Counted from the stretch's first letter, positions 1-6,393 are shown. The stretch: 6,831 nucleotides of DNA from Acidimicrobiaceae bacterium (GCA_009840695.1 VXNG01000153.1:1899-8729); one strand, 5' to 3'. The notes: generated by a model from the letters alone, not told the origin. Translations and numbers: made by a program.

Positions 1-166
1 GGGCGTTCCAGCCCCAGCATTCGATGGTGCTGTCGGTTCTGAGTCCGCAGGAGTGGATCCAACCAACCGCGATGGCGGTGTACTGGCCGCCGGGTGCGTC
101 GGTCTGGCGGTGGGCGTTCCAGCCCCAGCATTCGATGGTGCTGTCGGTTCTGAGTCCGCAGGAGTG
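1..166. repeat. 55-bp perfect direct repeat, copies at 1-55 and 112-166
   Basis: The 55 bases beginning gggcgttccagccccagc at 1 recur without mismatch at 112, exactly 111 nt (37 codons) away. They encode H-S-C-G-L-R-T-D-S-T-I-E-C-W-G-W-N-A of two consecutive blades. Because the copy starts at the window edge, it may extend further left. Confidence 0.95.
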
Positions 167-3100
167 ATGGTCACCGGTGGCGATGGCGGTGAACTGGCCG
201 TCGGGCGCATCGGTTTGGTCGGATCCCCAGCATTCTACGGTGCTGTCGGTTCGGAGCCCGCACGAGCGCCAGCGGCCAGCAGAGACGGCGGTGAACTGCC
301 CGTCGGGAGGGTCCTGTGCAGCGAATATGTGACCGAGTGCCTCACCGAACGCCTCGCCGCCCCAGCATGCGACGGTGTAGTCGGCTCGCAACCCGCAGCT
401 GCGGCTGGAGCCACTGGAGATGTTGACGAAACGGCCTTCGGGGCGGTACTTGTCGGTGCCCGCTCCCCAGCATGCGACGGTGTTGTCGGCTCGCAGCCCG
501 CAGCTGAAGAGGTCGCCGGCTGTGATGGCGGCGAAGTTGCCGTCGGGCGGGTCGGTCTGGCCGTAGTCGTCGTGGCCCCAGCACTCGAATGCTCCGTTGG
601 GCAGCAGTCCGCAGGTGTGGCTCGATCCGGCGGTCACTGCGACGAATCCCTTGCCTGGTGCAGGATGGGGGGCGTTGTCCATGCGTCCCCAGCAGATGAT
701 GGCGCTGTCGGTTCTCAGGCCGCAGTTGTGGAACTCGCCGGCTGTGATGGCGGCGAAGTTGCCGCCGGGCGGGCCGGCTTGGTCGTAGGTGTTGTCGCCC
801 CAGCAGGCGATGGTGCGGTCTGTGGTGAGTCCGCAGCTGTGGCGGAAGCCGGCCGCCACGGAGTCGAACTGCCCGTCCGGTGGGTCGGTCTGGCCGTGGC
901 TGTTGGAGCCCCAGCATGCGACGGTTCCGTCGGTATGCACTGCGCAGCTGTGGTCTCGGCGGGCTGTGATTGTGGTGAACTGCCCGTCTGGCGGGTCGGT
1001 CTGGCCGAGGTCGTTGTCGCCCCAGCAGGCGATAGTGCCGTCGGTGCGTACGCCGCATGTGTGCCGGCTGCCGCCTGCGACGGCAATGTAGCGGCCCTCG
1101 GGCGGGTCGGGGCGGCTACCCCAGCATGTGAGGGTGCCGTCGGCGCGCAGCCCGCAGGCGTGGGCACCGCCTGCCGCGACGGCGACGAATCGGCCCTCAG
1201 GCGAGTCGATAGGACCGACGACGGAGCCGCCCCAGCATTCGACGGTGCCGTCGGGTCGCAGTCCGCAGGTGAAGTCGCCGCCCCCGGAGATGACACCGCC
1301 GCCGTCCAGCGGCGGGTTCAAGGCGCTCGGTGGCCCTGATTCTGCTTGCGGCGCGGGTTGCGGCTGCGGGCCGAACTGGCCGGAGGGCACCCGCGTCCCC
1401 CAGCACTCGATGGTGCGGTCGGGTCGCAGTCCGCAGGCGTGGTAGGGGCTGGTGTTGACTGAGATAAACTCGTCGGGCGGCGTGTCGGTGTGGCCGAAGT
1501 CGTTGCTGCCCCAGCAGACGGCCGTGCCGTCGACGCGAAGCCCGCAGGTGCTTGATCCTGCCACGGTGATGGCGGTGAGTGTTCCCGCGGGGGCGTTCAG
1601 TTGGCCGCGTTGGTTGTGGCCCCAGCAGACCGCGGTGGCGTCAGCACGAAGTCCGCAGGCATGTGAGAAGCCCACCGCGACGGAGGTGAAGGGGCCTTCG
1701 GGGACGTCGCTGAGGGGTCTGCTGTTGTTGTCTGTCCAGCAGTTGACGGTTCCATCCACACTGAGTCCGCATATGTTGCGGCCTCTTAGCGCGATCGTTG
1801 TGAACCCTGCACCCGACGGCGCCAGATCGTGGACTTCGGCGCCCCAGCACTCCACAGTGGTGTCGGTCCGCAGCCCGCAGGCCCATCCCTTGCCGACAAC
1901 TATCTCCGTGAAGGCGTCATCAGGCGGCTCCTCGAGGTACCCGTACCCGCCCCAGCACACGACACTGGCGTCGGCCCGCAGCCCGCATGCCCCGTCTTCG
2001 CCGACGGCGATGGCGGCGAACTCCTCTGCGGGTGCGTCGGTTCGTCCGTCGTCGCTACGTCCCCAGCACACAGCGGCGCCGCCCAAGCGGAGAGCGCAAC
2101 TGTGGTCCCAGCCGACATCGACTGAGGTGAACCGTCCAGCGGGAGCGTCGGACTGGCCGAAGGTGTTGTTGCCCCAGCACGCCAGCGTGTTGTCCACCCG
2201 CACCCCGCAGTTGTGCAACACGCCGGTGGACACCGACGAGAACCTGCCCTCGGGTGAGTCGGCCTGTTGGTAGGGGTCGCCCCAGCAGACCGCGGTCTTG
2301 TCGATGCGCAGCCCGCAACTGTGAGTCCTGGCGGCGGTGACCGCAACGAACCGGCCCGCAGGTGCCTTGGTTTGGCCGCTGTCACCGAGGCCCCAGCACA
2401 CGATGGCGCGGTCGGTACGCAACCCGCACGTGTGCCAAGCACCTGCGCTCACCGCCAGGAACTCTCCTTCAGGAGCGTCGACTCGCCGTTGCCCGCTGCT
2501 TCCCCAGCACTGCACGCTGTGATCGGTGCGCAACCCGCATGTGTGGCTCCACCCGGCAGTCACCGCGGTGAACGCCACCTCGGGGGCATCGGTGCTGCCG
2601 CCCCAGTTGGTGCCCCAGCACTGCGCCATACCGTCGGTTCGCAAACCGCACACATGGACGTACCCGGCCGTGACGGCAATGAACTCTCCAACGGCCTCTC
2701 CCGAGAAGCCCGCGCCACTGCAGACGATCACACGGTCCACCCTCAGCCCGCACGTCTGGTCACCGCCAGCCGACACAGCCAGAAAGAACCCGTGTGCGCT
2801 CGAAAGCACGTTGGCGAAGACGTCACCACCCCAACACACGATTCTGCGGTCCACCCTCAGTCCGCAGGCATGGGTGTCGCCGGTCGTGACTGCTGTGAAC
2901 TCGCCCGGCGGCGGACTCGCCTGGCCATGGTCGTTGCGGCCCCAGCATTCCACGGTGCTGTCGGGGCGGAGCGCGCAGGTGAAGCGATCGCCCCCGGAAA
3001 TGACGTCGGAGATGACGCCACCCGGCGTCTGGTCCGGCATCCGGGGGGTGACCACCCTGGAACCGAACTGCCCGTCGGGAAGTGCTCTGCCCCAGCATTC

Positions 3101-5788
3101 AACGGTGTGGTCGGTCCGCAGCCCGCAAGTGTGGCCGCTGCCGGGCGCGACCGACACGAACTGGCCCTCGGGTGCCTCCGTTTGGCGGTAGCCGTTAGCG
3201 CCCCAGCATTCAATGGTGCCGTCGGTCCGCACCCCGCACGTATGGGCGCTGCCCGCTTCGATGGCAACGAACTCTCCCTTCGGAGCGCCGATGCGGCCCG
3301 CGCCGTCATCGCCCCAGCATTCGACGGTGTGGTCGGTCCGCAGCCCGCAAGAGTGGCTCCCGCCCGCAGTGACCTCCTCGAACGGACCGTCAGGCGCATC
3401 GGACTGGCCGTCGAAGTTGTGGCCCCAGCATTCGATCGTGCTGTCGGCGCGCACCCCGCAGACATGGTCGGTGCCCGCTCCGATCTGGACGAATCGTCCG
3501 TCGGGAGATTCGATCTGGCCGTAGGTGGTGCCTCCCCAGCACAGGACTCGGCCGTCGGTGCGCAGCCCGCAGGTGTAGACGTCGCCCGCAGCAACGGCGG
3601 TGAACCGTCCTTGAGGCGGATCAGACTGGCCCCGATGGTTCCAACCCCAACAAGTGATCGCCTGGTCGGTCCGCAAGCCGCAGGTGTGGAGCCAGCCGAC
3701 TGCCACCGCGCTGAACTGACCATCCGGCGGGCTATCGATGCTGACCCCCTCGTCGCCCCAGCATTCCACGGTGCGGTCGGCTCGTATCCCGCAGCTGTGG
3801 AAGGCGCCTCTGGCGAGGGCAATGAACCGGCCACCGGGCCCGACCGGGAGATCGTCTTCAGACAGCCCGGCACACATGATCGACCCGTCGACCCGCAGAC
3901 CACAGGGACCGGCGGTCAACGCGACGAACGGCCCCTCGATGCGGTGGGTCCCCCCGTCATAACCGGAGCCCCAGCAGGTGATGGCGTTATCGTCGCGGAT
4001 CCCGCAACTGTGGAAGGCCTCAGCGCTGACAGCGATGAATCGGCCTTCGGGCGGGTCAGCCCAGCCGCCGTCGCCGTCGCCCCAGCATACGACGGTGCTG
4101 TCGTCGCGAACCCCGCAGGTGTGATCCCAGCCCGCGCTGATAGCGGTGAACCGCCCCTCAGGCGCATCGGACTGGCCATCGTCGTTGCGGCCCCAGCATT
4201 CGACGGTGTCGTCGCCGCGAATCCCGCAGGTGTGGCGGCTGCCTCCGGAGACAGCAATGAAAGGCCCATCGGGCGGACGAGGGCCGTGATAGTTCAAGCC
4301 CCAGCATTCAACGGTGCTGTCGCCGCGGATCCCGCAGGTATGCTCGATGCCCGCGCTGACGGCGATGAATGTCCCGCCGGGTGCGTCCGATCTTCTGTCG
4401 AAGTTCCAGCCCCAGCATTCGACGGTGCCATTGATGCGCAGCCCGCAGGCGTGAAGGGCGCCTGCCGAGACCATCGCGAACCGACCCGCCGGGGGATCCG
4501 CTTCACCCAAGTCGTTGCTGCCCCAGCATGTGATAGTCCCGTCGGGTCGCAGCCCGCACGCATGACGACCAATGGAGGAGATAACGCCACCGCCATCGAG
4601 TTTGGGGTTGAGCGCCTCAACGGGTTCGGGTTGGGGCTGGGGCTCTGGTTCAGGCGTCTCAGTCTCTCGTAGGCGTGCCTCGGACCCTGATGCGGGCTCG
4701 GGTGTCTCAGTCTCTGGCGCGGGCTCGTCGGGTTGTTCGGCTTGCTCGGGTTGCGTCACGGGGCCCAACGGTCCGTCGGGCACGCTGTGGCCCCAGCATT
4801 GCACGGTGCGGTCCACGCGCAGCCCGCAGGTGTGGTCCTCGCCGGCGGTGACCGCCGTGAATCGTCCCGCCGGTGCCCGCGCCTGGCCCTTGTCGTTGCG
4901 GCCCCAGCACTCGACGGTGCCCCCCACCCTCCGCCCGCAGGTGTGGTCGCCGCCAGCGTCGATATCGACAAAGAGGCCCGCGGGGGCGTCCCCCTGCCCG
5001 TGCGGGAAGCTCCCCACCCCCCAGCAGTGGACCCCGACATCGCCCAACAGGGTGCCCGACAGCGCCACGCCGCAAACATGCATGCTCCCAGCGGTCACGC
5101 TGGCGTAGTGCCCGCCGCCGCTGCCGGTTCCGTGAGGTCCCCAGCACACCACAGATGCGTCGACCTTCAGGGCACAAGTCTGCACAGCACCGGCCGCGAC
5201 CGACAAGAATCGCCCAAAAGGCCTGTAGCTGGACCCGATGAAATGCTCGCCCCAGCATTCGACGATCTGGCCGGCTCGGATTCCGCAGGCATAGGAGGGA
5301 GCCACGCTGAGTGATCTGAACTGCCCATCGGGCGGATCGGCCTGCCCGAAATCGTTGCGGCCCCAACAATCGACACTGCTGTCGGTGCGTAGCCCGCACG
5401 TCGTCTCACCGCCCGCGCTCACAGCGATGAAAGTCCCATCGGGCGGATCGGCCTGCCCAAAATCATTGCGGCCCCAACAGCCGACACTGTGGTCAACACG
5501 CAACCCGCACGTGTGCCCTCGACCCGCCGACACCGCCAGCCACACACCACCAACCGACGGTGCGAACACGTTCCCACCCGCCGCATCAGAAACAGCCACA
5601 CCAGCGGGCCCAAAGGACCCATGTCCCTCCAGCACCGGGACCCAAACGTGTCCCGAATTCGGGGCCGCGGACACGACGGCGCCAGCCCCATCCTGAACAG
5701 ACGGCGCCGCAGCAGCCCCAGTCCCGTCAGCCGACACGACAACGGCCAACGACACAAGCCATGCACAACACGCCACGACCATCCTCAT
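1..5788 (-). CDS. Giant secreted RCC1/BLIP-II-like beta-propeller repeat protein (C-terminus beyond the left edge)
   Basis: The frame from the ATG at 5788 stays open to the left edge, giving at least 1929 residues with no stop or frameshift. Residues 1-20 look like a Sec signal peptide: MRM, then a hydrophobic core VVACCAWLVSLAVVV, then a V-S-A cleavage site before D21. Residues 21-83 match nothing I know. From residue 84 the protein is about 48 repeats of roughly 37 residues with the core C-G-L-R-x-D-x-x-V-x-C-W-G, followed by a variable loop and often D-P-P-D-G-Q-F. This is the short RCC1-type repeat seen in RCC1_2-like proteins and in BLIP-II, which fold as seven-bladed beta-propellers. 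Linkers at about 343-398, 910-924 and 1474-1495 divide it into four segments. No enzyme domain, sortase motif or membrane anchor is visible in this part. The likely role is extracellular protein or ligand binding, but the partner is unknown. No clear Shine-Dalgarno precedes 5788. The alternatives are ATG 5782 and GTG 5824, the latter just after an in-frame stop at 5831-5833; the ATG pair gives the cleanest signal peptide. Confidence 0.93.
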   Translation of the reverse strand, partial: MRMVVACCAWLVSLAVVVSADGTGAAAAPSVQDGAGAVVSAAPNSGHVWVPVLEGHGSFGPAGVAVSDAAGGNVFAPSVGGVWLAVSAGRGHTCGLRVDHSVGCWGRNDFGQADPPDGTFIAVSAGGETTCGLRTDSSVDCWGRNDFGQADPPDGQFRSLSVAPSYACGIRAGQIVECWGEHFIGSSYRPFGRFLSVAAGAVQTCALKVDASVVCWGPHGTGSGGGHYASVTAGSMHVCGVALSGTLLGDVGVHCWGVGSFPHGQGDAPAGLFVDIDAGGDHTCGRRVGGTVECWGRNDKGQARAPAGRFTAVTAGEDHTCGLRVDRTVQCWGHSVPDGPLGPVTQPEQAEQPDEPAPETETPEPASGSEARLRETETPEPEPQPQPEPVEALNPKLDGGGVISSIGRHACGLRPDGTITCWGSNDLGEADPPAGRFAMVSAGALHACGLRINGTVECWGWNFDRRSDAPGGTFIAVSAGIEHTCGIRGDSTVECWGLNYHGPRPPDGPFIAVSGGSRHTCGIRGDDTVECWGRNDDGQSDAPEGRFTAISAGWDHTCGVRDDSTVVCWGDGDGGWADPPEGRFIAVSAEAFHSCGIRDDNAITCWGSGYDGGTHRIEGPFVALTAGPCGLRVDGSIMCAGLSEDDLPVGPGGRFIALARGAFHSCGIRADRTVECWGDEGVSIDSPPDGQFSAVAVGWLHTCGLRTDQAITCWGWNHRGQSDPPQGRFTAVAAGDVYTCGLRTDGRVLCWGGTTYGQIESPDGRFVQIGAGTDHVCGVRADSTIECWGHNFDGQSDAPDGPFEEVTAGGSHSCGLRTDHTVECWGDDGAGRIGAPKGEFVAIEAGSAHTCGVRTDGTIECWGANGYRQTEAPEGQFVSVAPGSGHTCGLRTDHTVECWGRALPDGQFGSRVVTPRMPDQTPGGVISDVISGGDRFTCALRPDSTVECWGRNDHGQASPPPGEFTAVTTGDTHACGLRVDRRIVCWGGDVFANVLSSAHGFFLAVSAGGDQTCGLRVDRVIVCSGAGFSGEAVGEFIAVTAGYVHVCGLRTDGMAQCWGTNWGGSTDAPEVAFTAVTAGWSHTCGLRTDHSVQCWGSSGQRRVDAPEGEFLAVSAGAWHTCGLRTDRAIVCWGLGDSGQTKAPAGRFVAVTAARTHSCGLRIDKTAVCWGDPYQQADSPEGRFSSVSTGVLHNCGVRVDNTLACWGNNTFGQSDAPAGRFTSVDVGWDHSCALRLGGAAVCWGRSDDGRTDAPAEEFAAIAVGEDGACGLRADASVVCWGGYGYLEEPPDDAFTEIVVGKGWACGLRTDTTVECWGAEVHDLAPSGAGFTTIALRGRNICGLSVDGTVNCWTDNNSRPLSDVPEGPFTSVAVGFSHACGLRADATAVCWGHNQRGQLNAPAGTLTAITVAGSSTCGLRVDGTAVCWGSNDFGHTDTPPDEFISVNTSPYHACGLRPDRTIECWGTRVPSGQFGPQPQPAPQAESGPPSALNPPLDGGGVISGGGDFTCGLRPDGTVECWGGSVVGPIDSPEGRFVAVAAGGAHACGLRADGTLTCWGSRPDPPEGRYIAVAGGSRHTCGVRTDGTIACWGDNDLGQTDPPDGQFTTITARRDHSCAVHTDGTVACWGSNSHGQTDPPDGQFDSVAAGFRHSCGLTTDRTIACWGDNTYDQAGPPGGNFAAITAGEFHNCGLRTDSAIICWGRMDNAPHPAPGKGFVAVTAGSSHTCGLLPNGAFECWGHDDYGQTDPPDGNFAAITAGDLFSCGLRADNTVACWGAGTDKYRPEGRFVNISSGSSRSCGLRADYTVACWGGEAFGEALGHIFAAQDPPDGQFTAVSAGRWRSCGLRTDSTVECWGSDQTDAPDGQFTAIATGDHHSCGLRTDSTIECWGWNAHRQTDAPGGQYTAIAVGWIHSCGLRTDSTIECWGWNA
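2..1303 (-). repeat. Propeller segment 4: at least twelve RCC1-like blades (residue about 1496 to the window edge)
   Basis: Twelve C-x9-C-W-G repeats are visible, with Cys-Trp codons near 1236, 1123, 1022, 911, 800, 690, 583, 467, 362, 227, 125 and 14. The array continues past position 1, since the last codons read W-G-W-N-A, the usual inter-blade loop. Blade 9 has a longer loop after C-W-G (G-E-A-F-G-E-A-L-G-H-I-F-A-A-Q). Blades 11 and 12 are nearly identical at DNA level, as are parts of blades 6 and 8. Confidence 0.85.
513..764. repeat. 30-bp perfect direct repeat, copies at 513-542 and 735-764
   Basis: The stretch beginning tcgccggctgtgatggcgg is identical in both places, 222 nt (two blade lengths) apart. 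It encodes G-N-F-A-A-I-T-A-G in blades 6 and 8 of segment 4. The blade between them differs, so the similarity skips one repeat. Confidence 0.9.
1304..1369 (-). other. Pro/Gln-rich linker between segments 3 and 4 (residues about 1474-1495)
   Basis: Reads P-Q-P-Q-P-A-P-Q-A-E-S-G-P-P-S-A-L-N-P-P-L-D. It is shorter than the linker after segment 1 but shares its A-L-N-P-x-L-D-G-G-G-V-I-S end, which supports a common origin of the module boundaries. Confidence 0.8.
1370..3016 (-). repeat. Propeller segment 3: fifteen RCC1-like blades (residues about 925-1473)
   Basis: Fifteen C-x9-C repeats run from V-I-S-D-V-I-S-G-G-D-R-F-T-C-A-L-R-P-D to C-W-G-T-R-V-P-S-G-Q-F-G. Blade 3 (near 2720) reads V-C-S-G, so the usual Trp is lost. 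Blade 12 (near 1736) reads N-C-W-T-D, losing the Gly after Trp. Both keep the two cysteines. Fifteen is one more than two rings of seven, so there is either an extra blade or an unequal division. The segment is preceded by a 15-residue linker (about 910-924, R-V-V-T-P-R-M-P-D-Q-T-P) and followed by a Pro/Gln linker. Confidence 0.83.
3062..4594 (-). repeat. Propeller segment 2: fourteen RCC1-like blades (residues about 399-909)
   Basis: I count fourteen C-x9-C repeats, with the second Cys near 4530, 4413, 4304, 4195, 4082, 3971, 3873, 3764, 3652, 3537, 3425, 3314, 3203 and 3094. This is exactly two sets of seven, so two propellers in tandem are plausible. Blade 1 opens with V-I-S-S-I-G-R-H-A-C-G-L-R-P-D. 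Blade 7 is degenerate: the G-x-x-H part is missing before the first Cys, and C-W-G is replaced by C-A-G. That places the defect at the boundary of the two putative rings. The last blade ends in R-A-L-P-D-G-Q-F-G. Confidence 0.85.
4595..4762 (-). other. Acidic Pro/Glu-rich inter-propeller linker (residues about 343-398)
   Basis: About 55 residues of Pro, Glu, Gln and Thr with no cysteine separate segments 1 and 2. The heptapeptide E-T-E-T-P-E-P occurs twice, at residues 359-365 and 375-381, and a P-E-P-Q-P-Q-P-E-P run follows. The composition is that of an extended, disordered spacer. It ends in E-A-L-N-P-K-L-D-G-G-G-V-I-S, a motif seen again before segment 4. Confidence 0.8.
4763..5539 (-). 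repeat. Propeller segment 1: seven RCC1-like blades (residues about 84-342)
   Basis: Seven C-x9-C-W-G repeats are present, with the Cys-Trp codons near 5475, 5364, 5255, 5143, 5024, 4907 and 4793. Seven is the usual blade count of an RCC1 or BLIP-II propeller, so this segment alone could close one ring. Blades 1 and 2 share an identical C-W-G-R-N-D-F-G-Q-A-D-P-P-D-G stretch. Blade 5 carries a six-residue insertion between its two cysteines (G-V-A-L-S-G-T-L-L-G-D-V-G-V-H). The last blade ends in H-S-V-P-D-G-P-L-G and leads into the linker. Confidence 0.85.
5324..5479. repeat. 45-bp near-perfect direct repeat, copies at 5324-5368 and 5435-5479
   Basis: The two copies match at 43 of 45 bases and lie 111 nt apart. 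The differences are g/a at 5348/5459 and at 5354/5465. They encode C-W-G-R-N-D-F-G-Q-A-D-P-P-D-G in both blades, and both changes are silent. Confidence 0.9.
5729..5788 (-). other. Signal peptide coding segment of the repeat protein
   Basis: The first 20 codons encode one basic residue, a hydrophobic run (VVACCAWLVSLAVVV) and V-S-A at -3 to -1 before D21, which suits signal peptidase I. A later cleavage in the A-A-A-A stretch at residues 25-28 is possible. V-V-A-C at residues 4-7 resembles a lipobox, but it comes before the hydrophobic core rather than after it, so a lipoprotein is unlikely. Export agrees with the paired cysteines of the repeats. Confidence 0.75.
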
Positions 5789-5878
5789 CGTCTGTTGCGT
5801 CTGACTTCGCGCGACAGGATCCACCGGGAATCAGTCCGCATGTGGTGAGGTCTTTGGGCCTGAGCAGAAGGAGTGCTC
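5789..5878. promoter_or_regulatory. Divergent spacer with a TGAGCA/TGCTCA dyad around a Shine-Dalgarno-like site
   Basis: Ninety bases separate the repeat-protein start from the + strand ATG at 5879. At 5861-5879 the sequence is TGAGCA-gaaggag-TGCTCA, a perfect 6-bp dyad with a 7-nt centre. AGAAGGAG at 5866-5873 sits 5 nt before ATG 5879, so the site would lie mostly in the loop of a hairpin and the A of the ATG in its stem. It could be an operator or simply a ribosome-binding site with chance symmetry. I see no convincing -35/-10 pair on either strand. Confidence 0.35.
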
Positions 5879-6052
5879 ATGTCCGATTCGATCGATCCGA
5901 CGCGCCGCCCGACGGACCACCAACCACCCAAAGCCCCACCATGCGGACTGAAAAACTCACAATCCGTCGCGCGAAATCAGAAACGCGGCAATCGGAGTTG
6001 CGAGTTGACACCGGGACAGTGCAGAGCGTCTGGTGCCTCGACGGCTCAGAAA
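5879..6052 (+). other. Unassigned stretch between the divergent spacer and the vapC remnant
   Basis: A frame opens at ATG 5879 behind AGAAGGAG and continues in phase into the vapC remnant, stopping at 6292 after the frameshift. Its first 58 or so residues (M-S-D-S-I-D-P-T-R-R-P-T-D-H-Q...) are low in hydrophobics and do not resemble a VapB antitoxin or a VapC N-terminus. It may be degraded sequence that replaced the original start of the toxin gene. I do not call a functional protein here. Confidence 0.3.
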
Positions 6053-6393
6053 CCACCGGATACTCACATCGATGATGCCGCAATCCTAATCGGGAATCCA
6101 CGGATATCGGCTGCTGCCCTCTTGGAGGCAAGCATCGTGTTGGAGAGTCGCGCAGCCTCGCCGCCGGTTACGAGCTTGACGCCTTCATTCACGAGGCGGG
6201 GATCGAGCTGGAGGCGGTCACAGCCGAACACGCGCAGGCCGCGCGGCGGGCGTGGCGCAGATTGGGCAAGGGCAACCACCCGGCGGGACTGAACTTCGGC
6301 GACTGCTTCGCACACGCCCTCGCCGAAACCACGCGCGAGCCGCTACTGTCCAAAGGCGGAGACCTCTACCTGGCCGACATCAAGGCCGCCTGA
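6053..6393 (+). pseudogene. VapC-type PIN-domain toxin remnant, frameshifted and lacking its N-terminus
   Basis: VapC toxins are PIN-domain ribonucleases of toxin-antitoxin pairs. In one frame, 6053-6151 reads K-P-P-D-T-H-I-D-D-A-A-I-L-I-G-N-P-R, then I-S-A-A-A-L-L-E-A-S-I-V-L-E-S-R, the mid-N-terminal block of many VapCs. The rest is in a different frame from 6151: R-S-L-A-A-G-Y-E-L-D, G-K-G-N-H-P-A-G-L-N-F-G-D-C-F-A-H-A-L-A, then P-L-L-S-K-G-G-D and a TGA at 6391. The family usually has F-K-G-D-D where this has S-K-G-G-D. One lost base near 6150 would explain the shift and restore the usual spacing. The expected start with D-T-S-A is not recognisable upstream. The upstream frame runs back to ATG 5879, but residues there look unrelated to VapC. 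I see no vapB antitoxin next to it. Decay is the simplest reading; a sequencing error could explain the frameshift but not the missing N-terminus. Confidence 0.8.

Noticed and set aside
1452..2273. A second set of + strand repeat ORFs (pattern P-Q-x-T-x-x-P-S-x-R-S-P-Q)
   Set aside because: This is another frame of the same 111-nt repeats. It has no start signals of its own, breaks at many places, and its composition is only that of shifted repeat codons.
2857..3903. A 348-codon minus-strand ORF rich in A-G-C-x-P-T
   Set aside because: It is a shifted frame of the repeat gene. The RCC1-like motif appears only in the frame that starts at 5788.
2267..4672. An 801-codon + strand open frame, and similar ones at 53-1339 and 4733-5314
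   Set aside because: They are in exact codon register with the minus-strand repeat gene. Their repeated P-A-F-D-G-A-V-G pattern is simply the complement of the E-C-W/T-V repeat codons. They stay open because the real gene rarely uses TTA, CTA or TCA codons.
1..5539. Regular 111-nt spacing considered as a CRISPR or satellite array
   Set aside because: The repeat units are degenerate, are multiples of three and encode a conserved protein motif, so the periodicity is protein repeat structure.
5877..6131. An 84-codon minus-strand ORF opposite the unassigned stretch
   Set aside because: It has no plausible ribosome-binding site or recognisable motif, and it runs across the divergent spacer into the antisense of the vapC block.
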